A stretch of DNA of 64,000 nt from JAEUTH01 sp039931675 (lineage in GTDB: Bacteria > Bacteroidota > Bacteroidia > AKYH767-A > OLB10). The notes beneath the pieces are model-generated. The model had not been told where the DNA came from, searched no databases, and was given only the letters and a program-made list of their open reading frames with translations. Position numbers and translations under genes: made by a program. The DNA lies in contig JBDTRM010000291.1 of NCBI GenBank assembly GCA_039931675.1, positions 1-64,000 of the forward strand, in the 5' to 3' direction. Shown here piece after piece: positions 9,568 through 19,000 of the stretch (its first letter is position 1; the number at the start of each line of letters is the position of its first letter).

Positions 9568-9684
9568 ATGGAAGAAGATAAGCCGCCAATAATGAAATCG
9601 TGGAATAACGTATATCTGTTAGTTATTGCAGTGCTGGTTATGCTGATGATATTTTTTTACTTCATTACAAAATATTTTGAATGA
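9568..9684 (+). CDS. 38-aa single-span membrane peptide coupled to the symporter
   Basis: A short reading frame from ATG 9568 to TGA 9682-9684. The peptide has a charged/polar N-terminus (MEEDKPPIMKSWNN), one strongly hydrophobic span (about residues 16-34, VYLLVIAVLVMLMIFFYFI) and a short KYFE tail. Its stop codon overlaps the symporter start as ATGA at 9681-9684, the classic arrangement for translational coupling. Small membrane partners are known for other Na+/solute symporters (for example the small proteins paired with pantothenate and acetate permeases), so an accessory subunit is a reasonable inference. I do not recognise a named family. The overlap, topology and absence of any other gene in the space make it likely to be real. 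Confidence 0.65.
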   Translation: MEEDKPPIMKSWNNVYLLVIAVLVMLMIFFYFITKYFE

Positions 9685-11387
9685 GTATAACCGACTGGTT
9701 CGTTCTTGTAATCACCTTGCTTTTCATAGTGCTGTATGGAATGTGGAAAAGCAGGAATACAAAGAATATTGATGGCTTTTTGCTTGCAGATAAAAAACTA
9801 CCGTGGTATCATGTTGGGCTTTCAGTAATGGCAACACAGGCCAGCGCCATTACTTTTCTTTCTTTACCCGGCCAGGCATACAGTGATGGACTTCGCTTTG
9901 TGCAATTCTATTTCGGATTGCCGCTGGCAATGGTGGTATTGTGCATTACGTTCATCCCTGTATTCAGAAAGCTGAATGTTTACACAGCTTATGAATATTT
10001 AGAAAAACGGTTTGATTTAAAAACACGTTCGCTCACAGCATTTCTGTTTTTGCTGCAACGTGGTCTGTCAACCGGCATAAGCATTTATGCACCTGCAATA
10101 GTTTTATCTTCTATTCTTAATTTAAACATTTCTTACACCACTTTATTTACTGGCGGCATTGTAATTCTTTATACAGTTTATGGCGGCACTAAAGCGGTAT
10201 CATATACCCAACTGCTGCAAATGAGTATCATCTTTGCCGGTCTTTTTATTGCTGCTTATATGATGGTGCATTTATTACCGGCTGATGTTGGCTTTATTGA
10301 CGCACTTCACATCGCAGGCAAAATGGGGAAGATGAATGTAATTGATACGCATTTTGATTTGAATAACCGTTACAATATATGGTCGGGAATTATAGGCGGG
10401 TTCTTTCTTCAACTGTCTTATTTTGGTACTGACCAATCACAGGTGGGTCGTTATCTCACCGGTAAATCAGTAACTCAAAGCCGGCTGGGATTAGTAATGA
10501 ATGGATTGGTAAAAATACCGATGCAGTTTTTGATCCTATTGATAGGCGTACTTGTTTTTACATTTTATCAATTTCATCAGCCGCCACTATTCTTTAACAA
10601 AGTAGAAACAGAACGCATTGTGAATAGCAGTTATAAGCAAGATTATAATAATCTTGAAAAAGATTACCACCAGTTGAATGAACAAAAACAACAACATGTT
10701 AATGAACTTGTGAATGCCATTCATAAAAACAATGATGCTGAAATAAATTCATCACGAATTCAATTGCAAACAGACAACAAGGAATCTGCAAAAATCAGGA
10801 AAGCAGCTATTGATCTTATCAGTACAAATAATAAGGCTGCTGATGTGAATGATACCAATTACATTTTTTTAAGTTTTGTTATGCGATACCTGCCCGAAGG
10901 AGTAATAGGATTATTAGTTGCAATAATTTTTCTCGCATCTATGGGTTCAATAGCAAGCGGATTCAACTCACTTGCTTCTGCTACTGTGGTTGACTTTTAC
11001 AAGCGACTTATTAACCCTCATGCAAGCAGCAGGAATTATCTTTATGTATCCCGGATTGCCACTGTTTGCTGGGGATTGTTTTGCATTGCAGTTGGACTTT
11101 ATGCAAGTAAATTAGGAAACCTGATTGAAGCAGTTAATATTTTAGGTTCGCTTTTTTACGGAACTATACTTGGAATATTTTGCGTGGCATTTTATTTAAA
11201 AAAAGTTGGTGGCACGGCAGTTTTTTATGCAGCATTAATTTCAGAAGCTTTTATATTCTTTGCATGGCTTACTGATCTCACTGCTTTTCTTTGGCTAAAT
11301 GTGATAGGGTGCCTTCTGGTAATGATGACCTCATTGTTATTGCAAAAAGTTTTGCCGCTAAGGATTACTATTGATGAGACGAAATAA
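9681..11387 (+). CDS. Sodium:solute symporter (SSS family)
   Basis: 568 aa integral membrane protein of the SSS/SLC5 family, importing an unidentified solute with Na+. The N-terminal span is followed by the conserved block NIDGFLLADKKLPWYHVGLS and the helix LSVMATQASAITFLSLPGQAYSDG, then TAYEYLEKRFDLKTR, all characteristic of the family. About 13 transmembrane segments can be drawn. A hydrophilic, Gln/Asn/Lys-rich, coiled-coil-like insert of ~75 residues (about residues 308-385) interrupts two spans and is followed by the conserved GSIASGFNSLASATVVDFY helix that helps form the Na+ site. The gene is translationally coupled to the 38-aa peptide. The substrate cannot be told from sequence; sugars, amino sugars and sialic acid are all handled by relatives. 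Confidence 0.88.
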   Translation: MSITDWFVLVITLLFIVLYGMWKSRNTKNIDGFLLADKKLPWYHVGLSVMATQASAITFLSLPGQAYSDGLRFVQFYFGLPLAMVVLCITFIPVFRKLNVYTAYEYLEKRFDLKTRSLTAFLFLLQRGLSTGISIYAPAIVLSSILNLNISYTTLFTGGIVILYTVYGGTKAVSYTQLLQMSIIFAGLFIAAYMMVHLLPADVGFIDALHIAGKMGKMNVIDTHFDLNNRYNIWSGIIGGFFLQLSYFGTDQSQVGRYLTGKSVTQSRLGLVMNGLVKIPMQFLILLIGVLVFTFYQFHQPPLFFNKVETERIVNSSYKQDYNNLEKDYHQLNEQKQQHVNELVNAIHKNNDAEINSSRIQLQTDNKESAKIRKAAIDLISTNNKAADVNDTNYIFLSFVMRYLPEGVIGLLVAIIFLASMGSIASGFNSLASATVVDFYKRLINPHASSRNYLYVSRIATVCWGLFCIAVGLYASKLGNLIEAVNILGSLFYGTILGIFCVAFYLKKVGGTAVFYAALISEAFIFFAWLTDLTAFLWLNVIGCLLVMMTSLLLQKVLPLRITIDETK

Positions 11388-11514
11388 ACCTAATGTAAGT
11401 TATGAGGTTCGCAATTGTTATCACTCATCCGTTTTACGTTTATTGGGAATGTTGTAAAATTGATATGCGTTATATGTGTTATTTCGCATTCGTATAATTC
11501 TAAAAATTTATTTT

Positions 11515-12795
11515 ATGAACGCTGTTAAAACGAATAATAAACAGCCGCACCTTATTGTAATTGGTGGAGGTTTTGGCGGATTACAAGTTATTAAAGAATT
11601 AAAAAACAAACCTCTTCAGATTACCTGGATTGATAAAAACAATTATCACACTTTTCAGCCATTACTTTACCAGGTGGCCAGTGGTGGTTTAGGACCCGAT
11701 GCTATTGGTTATCCCTTGCGCAGAATTTCAGGTCCTATTAAAAATGTGGTTTTTCGTATGGCAGAGGTGTTAACTATTAAGCCCGAAAGCAATTGTATTG
11801 AAACAAGCATTGGTGATTTGAATTACGATTATCTTTTAATCGCGACAGGATCGGCAACCAACTTTTATGGCAATGCAAACTTAGAGGCATCATGCATGCA
11901 ATTGAAATCAATACCTGATGCGTTGGATTTACGCAGTGATATTTTACAGGAATTTGAAAAGTCAATCATACATCAGCAACCTGATGAGCTTAAACAGATA
12001 CTAAACTTTGTGGTTGTGGGCGGAGGCCCAACAGGAGTTGAAACTGCAGGTGCTCTTGCCGAAATGAAATTAACAGTATTGCCAAAAGATTATCGCGAAG
12101 TGAAGCCTGAAAATATGCAGGTGCATTTGGTTGAATCGGGCAATGCATTGCTTACAATGTTTGATGAATCGCTTTCATTAAAAGCAAAAAAGTCGCTTGA
12201 AAAATTAGGAGTAAAAGTGTGGCTCAATACCAAGGTTGAAAATTATGATGGAAAGATTTTGACTTTTAATACAGGCGAACAACTCATTACCGATACAGTT
12301 ATATGGAGTGCCGGTGTAAAAGGAAAAATCATCAACGGGCTTAATCCAAATGCAATTGGCCGCGGCAATCGTTATAAAACAGATGAATATAACACGATAG
12401 CTGGTTATGAAAATATTTTTGCAATTGGCGATGTAGCATTAATGACGGCTGATGCAAAATTTCCAAACGGGCATCCGCAGGTAGCGCCCACAGCCATTCA
12501 ACAGGCGGGCTTGTTTGCAAAAAACCTGTTGCGGCATTTAAATAACCAGCCACTTATACCTTTCTCTTATTTCGATAAAGGTTCCATGGCAACTATTGGA
12601 AGACATAAAGCAGTTTTTCAATCATTCGGCATTAAGCTCAGTGGTTACATTGCCTGGTTTGCATGGATGGCATTGCACCTGATGTTGCTCGTTGGTTTCA
12701 GAAGCCGTATTATTGTTTTTGTAAACTGGATGTGGAATTATTTTTCATATCAACGTGCGATACGAATTATTGTTCGTCCGTTTAAGAGAGGTTAG
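11515..12795 (+). CDS. ndh: Type II NADH dehydrogenase (NDH-2), FAD-dependent
   Basis: 426 aa from ATG 11515; an extension to 11476 adds an unlikely basic/hydrophobic leader. It is a single-subunit, non-proton-pumping NADH:quinone oxidoreductase on the cytoplasmic face of the membrane. Visible motifs are the FAD-binding dinucleotide fold VIGGGFGGLQ (~16-25), the family block NYHTFQPLLYQVASGGL, the second Rossmann motif for NADH VVGGGPTGVETAG (~168-180), IFAIGDVA (~302-309) and PTAIQQAG, equivalent to the quinone-site AQ.A.Q segment. The C-terminus (about 375-426) is hydrophobic then basic (FAWMALHLMLLVGF...VRPFKRG) and fits the membrane anchor of this family. It sits 127 bp after the symporter and may or may not share its transcript. 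Confidence 0.9.
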   Translation: MNAVKTNNKQPHLIVIGGGFGGLQVIKELKNKPLQITWIDKNNYHTFQPLLYQVASGGLGPDAIGYPLRRISGPIKNVVFRMAEVLTIKPESNCIETSIGDLNYDYLLIATGSATNFYGNANLEASCMQLKSIPDALDLRSDILQEFEKSIIHQQPDELKQILNFVVVGGGPTGVETAGALAEMKLTVLPKDYREVKPENMQVHLVESGNALLTMFDESLSLKAKKSLEKLGVKVWLNTKVENYDGKILTFNTGEQLITDTVIWSAGVKGKIINGLNPNAIGRGNRYKTDEYNTIAGYENIFAIGDVALMTADAKFPNGHPQVAPTAIQQAGLFAKNLLRHLNNQPLIPFSYFDKGSMATIGRHKAVFQSFGIKLSGYIAWFAWMALHLMLLVGFRSRIIVFVNWMWNYFSYQRAIRIIVRPFKRG

Positions 12796-13040
12796 ATAAA
12801 AGCTAATTAATAAATGATCACCTTTTACTTTTCAATTCAAAAAAAATCAAAATGTAAGAGCCTGTTTAAAATTCTTATGTCATCAAGTTTGTAAATGATT
12901 TATGAAGTGTAAAACATTTTGGATGAATAAACACCTTCTAATTGTTTTATTCTGTGTCAAACCAAAATTTTTCTTGTTAAATTTCGCAGTATTTTCAATG
13001 ATAAATCTGGTTAGAATATTAATCTCAAATCAAAATCAAC

Positions 13041-13373
13041 ATGAACTCAAAAATACTATTGACTGAGATATGGAATTCAGGCTGGTTTCAGGTTATCTCT
13101 ATCACTGTGCTTGCACTTGTGTTTATACAAATCGTCAGCCGGCTTACAACTAAAAAGAACCCCGAAGAGCAAGCCAAGCTTGATGAATGGCATGACGATC
13201 CTGCAAACTACAGGGCCGGAATATTCTACTATAACCCAAAGGATAAACGATGGTTCCCACCCAAAAGGATTGCTGCTATGGGATGGACAATTAATTTTTC
13301 CAACCCAATTGCTGTTTCCATTCTGGCAGCATTTTTCATTATTATTTTTCTAATGATTTTCCTTACTTCTTAA
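13041..13373 (+). CDS. DUF5808-like small membrane protein
   Basis: 110 aa. Two hydrophobic spans (about residues 15-34 and 86-108) flank a soluble segment with DDPANYRAGIFYYNPKDKRWF, PPKRIAAMGWTINF and SNPIA, which I recognise as the core of the DUF5808 family. The function of that family is unknown. Both ends would sit on the same side of the membrane with the tryptophan-rich segment between. It is flanked by non-coding gaps of 245 and 213 bp, so it is probably transcribed alone. An AT-rich stretch with TAAATTTC at 12978 resembles a Bacteroidota -7 box but has one mismatch. Confidence 0.7.
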   Translation: MNSKILLTEIWNSGWFQVISITVLALVFIQIVSRLTTKKNPEEQAKLDEWHDDPANYRAGIFYYNPKDKRWFPPKRIAAMGWTINFSNPIAVSILAAFFIIIFLMIFLTS

Positions 13374-13586
13374 GTTTCCCATATAAAATGACTGGGATAT
13401 ATAAAATTATCCGTGTGGTTATATTAGGCCATGAAAATTTTTTATGGAATGAAACTTTAATGGTTTTAAATGCCCATACCTGCAAGTCATATTTTATCAT
13501 TTCAATAAAACTATTTTGAGCATATTGAAAAAAACAAATGAAATAACAATACCTTTCATCACTTTAAACTTTAAAATTAAACATCA

Positions 13587-14663
13587 ATGAAAACAACAAA
13601 CTCCTTATTCAAAGCATTATTTATTGCTTCGGCTTTTGCAATGGTTTTAATTTTTATAACCTGCAAAAAAGAAAAAACTTCCGAACCTGTTAATGGAACA
13701 ATAACAGGTAAAGTGGTTGCAAAGAATAACCATACACCAATTGGTTCAGCTCAAATTATTGCAGGCGGTTATTCCACACGTTCTGATAAGAATGGCAACT
13801 TTACGCTTGAAGTGAAGCCCGGTGCTTATCATTTAATTATTCAAACCGGTAAAGGACACCTTTTCAAAACCGAAATGGATATTACAGTTGGCGATGGTGA
13901 ACAATTAGCATTGCCTGCTACGTCCACAGTTTTAAAACAAGATGGTAACATGGCTTACATTGCAGGAGCCTATGATAAGATTGAAACTATTATTAACGAT
14001 TCGCTTGGTTACAGCGCTTTTCCGATAACGGTTAATGATCTTGATAATGATTCGTTGCTTGGCACTTTTGAAGCTATCTTTTTAAATTGCGGAGCGTTAA
14101 ACATGTTTACATTAGACAGTCTCAAATATACCAACCTCGGCAATTTTTATCAGAATGGCGGAAGCATTTATGCATCTGATTTTGCTGTTGAATTTTTAAC
14201 CGGTGATGGTAACTGGCGCCTTTATGGAACACCATTCAATAATCAATCAAAAGGATCGGGCGACCATGCCGGTCAGTTCTCAATACTATCAACTTGCACT
14301 ACTCCTAAGATCGGGGGATTTATGACCGACTCTTCATTGTGTTGTTCAAAGAGCGGTCCTGCAGGTTTGGTAACGAATATTGATGTACTTGCTGCTGACC
14401 TTGTAACTGCTTTAGGAAAAGATTCAATAGATATTGAATATGACCTTGGCGGATGGGAAGTGGTTTCAGTAGTTGATGCACCTTTTGAAACTATTTTGCA
14501 AAACAATAATCCCGGTGCAGCCTCAGTTCCTGTGGCAGTAAGAACAGTAAGTTCAACATCAGGTTCAGGAATGATTTATTTTACAACGTTTCATAACAAT
14601 CCGCAAAGCACCATCAGCCCGGATGTTCAAAATGTATTACAGTTTTTTATTTTGAATTTGTAA
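13587..14663 (+). CDS. Lipoprotein with carboxypeptidase-regulatory-like domain
   Basis: 358 aa. The N-terminus has a basic start, a hydrophobic core and a lipobox-like FITC with Cys26, followed by KKEK, so it is a likely lipoprotein. Residues ~38-110 form a carboxypeptidase-regulatory-like beta-sandwich (GTITGKVVAKNNHTPIGSAQI, FTLEVKPGAYHLII). Residues ~120-355 contain IETIINDSLGYSAFPITV, EAIFLNCGAL, NGGSIYASDFAVEFL and a C-terminal GSGMIYFTTFHNN block, a pattern reminiscent of the GATase1/ThuA-like fold, which would be a sugar- or ligand-binding module; that assignment is inference. It is followed by a strong terminator at 14684-14714. Confidence 0.7.
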   Translation: MKTTNSLFKALFIASAFAMVLIFITCKKEKTSEPVNGTITGKVVAKNNHTPIGSAQIIAGGYSTRSDKNGNFTLEVKPGAYHLIIQTGKGHLFKTEMDITVGDGEQLALPATSTVLKQDGNMAYIAGAYDKIETIINDSLGYSAFPITVNDLDNDSLLGTFEAIFLNCGALNMFTLDSLKYTNLGNFYQNGGSIYASDFAVEFLTGDGNWRLYGTPFNNQSKGSGDHAGQFSILSTCTTPKIGGFMTDSSLCCSKSGPAGLVTNIDVLAADLVTALGKDSIDIEYDLGGWEVVSVVDAPFETILQNNNPGAASVPVAVRTVSSTSGSGMIYFTTFHNNPQSTISPDVQNVLQFFILNL

Positions 14664-14683
14664 AACACAAATAGTACAGAAAC

Positions 14684-14714
14684 AAAAAGCCGGTAGTTGA
14701 TGCCGGCTTTTTTT
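14684..14714 (+). terminator. Intrinsic terminator after the lipoprotein gene
   Basis: A stem AAAAAGCCGG (14684-14693) and CCGGCTTTTT (14703-14712) closes a 9-nt loop and runs into further T residues. It lies 20 bp past the stop. The A-rich left arm means it could also work on the minus strand for the facing phosphorelay operon. Confidence 0.85.
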
Positions 14715-14808
14715 ATTTTGGAGGGAAAATGTAAGTCATCTAATGAAGTCGTATGAGGACAGTATATTTGTTACACAACATACAGCCACAACAGAAGCAA
14801 CTAAAAGT

Positions 14809-15582
14809 TTAGAAAATAACTTCTCCTTTATGCCTATTTGTTATAAGACTTAAAAACTCTTCCTTTTTTCTCCGCGAAACATCCACATAACTATTATCGT
14901 TCATGAGCACCTGACCACCTTCACCTTTTATATATCTTTTCACAAAGTTGAGATTGATAAGATGCGATTGGTGTACCCGAAAAAAAATCCGGTCATCTAA
15001 CATGTCCTCAATCTCTTTAAGATTTTTTGAAATGATTAATTTTTTTGCTTGTGATAAAAACATCTCTGTATAATTTCTGTCGGCAGTGCAGCGAATAATA
15101 TCTTTCATATCAACTAATTCTAAACCATTTGAAGCTGGCAACGCGACCTTTTGAATTTTTTGTTCACTGTATTTTGCATTTTTAAAAACCGATTCCAACA
15201 TCATCAGGTATTCCGCAGGATTCTTATGATGGGCGAAATATTTGCTCATAGCCCTATCAAGTTCGCGAACTGATAAGGGTTTAAGCAAATAGTCAAGTGC
15301 ACTGAATTTAATTGCCTTTAAAGCATACTGCTCATAAGCTGTTACAAAGATGATGTCAAAATTGATTAGAGGTAACTGCTCCAATAATTGAAATCCGTTC
15401 AATTCGGGCATTTCGATATCAAGAAAAATTACATCAACCTGATGATGTGATAAAAATTCCAAAGCCTTGGCTGATGATGTAAATATTTCAAGAATCTTTA
15501 AATTGGAAGAGTAGGGCGTTAGCAAGTCTGACAGTACATTAGCGCTTAAGATATCATCGTCAATAATAATTGCATTTTTCAT
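14809..15582 (-). CDS. LytTR-family response regulator
   Basis: 257 aa. Residues 1-125 form a receiver domain with the acidic pocket IIIDDD (8-10), the phospho-acceptor Asp55 in VIFLDIEMPELNG, the conserved Thr in FVTAYEQYA and the Lys in LLKPLS. Residues ~148-250 are a LytTR DNA-binding domain (NGLELVDMKDIIRCTADRNYTE, FFRVHQSHLINLNFVKRYI, DVSRRKKEEF). Proteins of this type bind promoter direct repeats when phosphorylated. It is the last gene of the kinase-HPt-regulator operon and starts 57 bp after the HPt gene. It is the expected output of the phosphorelay; its targets are unknown, though the neighbouring fibre genes are candidates by position only. Confidence 0.9.
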   Translation of the reverse strand: MKNAIIIDDDILSANVLSDLLTPYSSNLKILEIFTSSAKALEFLSHHQVDVIFLDIEMPELNGFQLLEQLPLINFDIIFVTAYEQYALKAIKFSALDYLLKPLSVRELDRAMSKYFAHHKNPAEYLMMLESVFKNAKYSEQKIQKVALPASNGLELVDMKDIIRCTADRNYTEMFLSQAKKLIISKNLKEIEDMLDDRIFFRVHQSHLINLNFVKRYIKGEGGQVLMNDNSYVDVSRRKKEEFLSLITNRHKGEVIF

Positions 15583-15639
15583 TTTGGTAGTGGTGGTTAA
15601 TTAAAATCAGGAGTCGTAATTTCGGAAGAGTAGCTATAA

Positions 15640-16002
15640 TTACCCTTTAAGCGAATTACGTAATTCTTTTTGCAACTCTGAAATAATTATTTCAGTTTCC
15701 ATTTTCAACTGGTTAATTTTTATAAATAACTCGTTGGTGTGTAAAGGCTCATTGGCCAATTCTTCAATTACGCTTACTAATTTTTCTGTTTGATTGGCGC
15801 CCACGTAATGCAGTTGCGGTTTTAGTGAATGGGCTGCCTTTCTAACTTGGTCCCATTGTCCGTTTGTGCTACCGCTGATTACCTGTTCTACTAATGGCAC
15901 TGCCTCATCAATAAAGGTAGAAATATAAAATTGTTTGCGTTCAGCATTGCCTTCAGTCAACTGATCTAAAAATGATATGTCAATGTAATTACTAATTTCC
16001 AT
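15640..16002 (-). CDS. Histidine phosphotransfer (HPt) protein
   Basis: 120 aa, all helical. It carries the HPt signature RKAAHSLKPQLHYVGA, in which His58 is the predicted phosphorylated residue. This small soluble protein should shuttle phosphate from the receiver domain of the hybrid kinase encoded just upstream to the LytTR regulator encoded just downstream. Its start codon lies inside the 3' end of the kinase gene (11-bp overlap, 15992-16002), so the two are probably translationally coupled. Confidence 0.88.
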   Translation of the reverse strand: MEISNYIDISFLDQLTEGNAERKQFYISTFIDEAVPLVEQVISGSTNGQWDQVRKAAHSLKPQLHYVGANQTEKLVSVIEELANEPLHTNELFIKINQLKMETEIIISELQKELRNSLKG

Positions 16003-19000
16003 CGCGAGGAGGATTTGATATTAATACTTTGATTAAATTGTCCAGTACGTCTTTTTTTTCAAGAGGCTTGGCAATATATCCGTTCATCCCTGTTTCAAAA
16101 CATTTATCACGTTCGCCACGTGTGGCATTAGCCGTCATTGCAATTACTTTAATGCTTCGCAACGGCTCATTGAACTTTTTTCTTATATGTTCAATGGTTT
16201 CATAGCCGTCCATCTGCGGCATCATGATGTCAAGCAGCAACAAATCGTATTTGTTTTTTTGCAGGAGCTCTATAGCTTTGGTTCCATCATCGGCTAAATC
16301 TATTTGCAAACCAGGAATCATTTTCTTAAGCATATCAATTGCAACAATTCCATTAAACTTATTGTCTTCGGCCAATAGTATTTTTATACCCGATAGCAGC
16401 TCACCTTTATCATATATATAGTTCTTCAGATTTTGGTCAGATTCTTTCCTGTCAAGCGCCTTTTTGTATTTGATAGTAAAAGAAAATGCAGTGCCTTTAT
16501 TTACTTCTGAAGATACATTTATACTGCTTTTGTGAAGTTCAATAAGCTGTTTTGAAATAGTAAGGCCTAACCCTGTTCCACCAAACCTTCGTGTTATATC
16601 AGACCCTGCCTGGGTAAAGCTTTCAAAGATTGAACTTAATTTTTCCTGCGGAATTCCTATGCCCGTGTCGCTTACTGTAAATTTGCATTGAACGTATTCA
16701 TTATCGCTTCCAATGATTTCAGATGATAGAGTTATTTCACCATGTTCAGTAAATTTCTCAGCATTGCCTGCAAGATTGATGAGTATCTGTTTTAAACGAA
16801 CCGGGTCACCCATAACAAGTTCAGGCAAATCATCAACCAGGCAATTAACACCAACATTTTTTTCAAGTGCTTTATGCTTAATGGTATTAGCTGCCGACTG
16901 AATACATTCTTTAATGCTGAATGGCGTATCTTCCAAATGCATTTTGCCCGATTCTATTTTAGCATAATCTAATATTTCATTAATCAGTGATAAAAGCGTT
17001 ACGGTTGATTCTTCAATTGCATTCAGATATTCTAACTGGTCATTGCGCGGTTGCTTATCCAGCAGAATCTGGTTCATTCCCATGATGGCATTCATAGGAG
17101 TGCGGATTTCATGACTCATCCTGGCAAGAAATGCATCTTTCATTCTTGCTGTGTTCAAAGCAAGCTCTTTTTCTTTTTGCAACTTTACCTGGCGCAGCCG
17201 TACGAGATAAATTACATACAATATTCCTATTGCAATTAAACCTATCAAAAACTTAAACCACAAGGTCTGATACCATGCCGGAGTAATAATAATATTTAGT
17301 TTTCGCTCAGTCCCCCAAACCCCATCGCAATTTGCTGCCTTAACATGAAAGGTATAGTGACCGGGTGATACGTTGGTATAATTTGCCATGCGCTGCAATG
17401 TGTTTTTTGTCCATTGTCTGTCAACGCCTTCTAAGAAATATGAGTAACGATTACGCTCAGGCAAAACAAAATGCATGGCTGCAAACTGAAACGAAAAGAA
17501 ATTACTATCGTGCGGTAGGGTGACAGTTGATAAATAATTAATATTGGTATCGTTTATTAAAGTATAATCTTTGTTCAAAACTTTGAAGAAGTCGAAGGCA
17601 ATTTGAGGAGGAATTGTTTCCTTATAAAAATGTTTCGGATCCCAATAGTAGAAACCACCTGTAACACTTAAAAAGAGTTTACCATCTGCACCTTTTAATA
17701 GGGGCCGGTTGAAAAGCTGGTGATCCTGTTTATCTTCAATTCCATCCTTGTCATTATAATTTTTTATGGAATAATCATTAAGGTTTAGTTCTGCTAAACC
17801 ATTACCTGTAGTAAGCCACATGCTATTACTATTATCCCTGACTGCACAGCCTACCCTATTGGAAGGGAGTCCATTCTCAGTTGAAAAATTCCTGGTAAAT
17901 TTTCTGCTTTGCATATTATATATAAAAGCTCCGTCAAACAATGTCGAAATGAGCAAATCCTGGTTATTAATTATATGATCATGACTAAAACAAACCTCCT
18001 GTAGTTTAATTTTGTATCCTTTTATATTCGCTTCTGCAATGTTGGTTACAGATAAATCAGATTGACTCAAAATACCAAAACCATTTATATTATAAGCTGC
18101 CATGATGTTGCCATCGGAAGTTTCGAGTATTCCATAAATTGATCCACGAACGGCTTTAATATCCTTTTCGTTAAACCTGTAATTTTTTACAGTGCTGTCA
18201 CTTAAGGAATAACAATAAATACCATGTCTGGAACGGTCAAACCAAAGGTTATTTTTAGAATCAATAAAGCTGTGATTAGATGAAAAATTCAAAGTGTCAA
18301 GGTGCCTTGCATTTGTAAAAAGTGGTTTTATAGTTTTATTATGCGGATTAAAAGTGAGAAAACCGTTATAGTAAGTGTTGATTATGTATTCATTATTTAA
18401 GGGATTCTTATGAATGTAACTTATTCCGTTCTTGCTTTCATCTTTGTTTATTGAATATATTTTTTTGCAATTAAAATTACTATCTAAAACATATAGCCCG
18501 TCTGAAAGGTCTCCACCCGCATAATATTCCTTTTTATTATCAGACTGAATAATCGTATTGAGGCTTAGAAAATTTGAATAATAACCGTTTGATTTTGGGA
18601 GACTGACCTCGTTAAAGTTATTATTTCTTTTATTTAGCGCACTAATGCCTTCCGCTCCGAGAAACCATACGCTATTACTGTCATAATGAAAAATGTTTTT
18701 TGCGTTTAAATCACTACAGATTGAATATGGATTATCGCTGCGATGACGAAAAAATTTAAACTTACCTGATATTTTATTAAAAACACCGAAACCCGAATCT
18801 ATTGAAGCTACATAAAGCTCGTCTTTATTTTTTTCAGAAACAGACCAGACTATATTTGATGTTCCCTTAAATTTAGAATTAAAATTATATTCCGTCCACG
18901 ATGTATCCCTGCTGTTGAACTTAACTATACCGTTGCCCCATGTTGCAATCCAGACTTCATTATCATTTTCTTTTACAAATTGATACAGGCAATAATTTTT

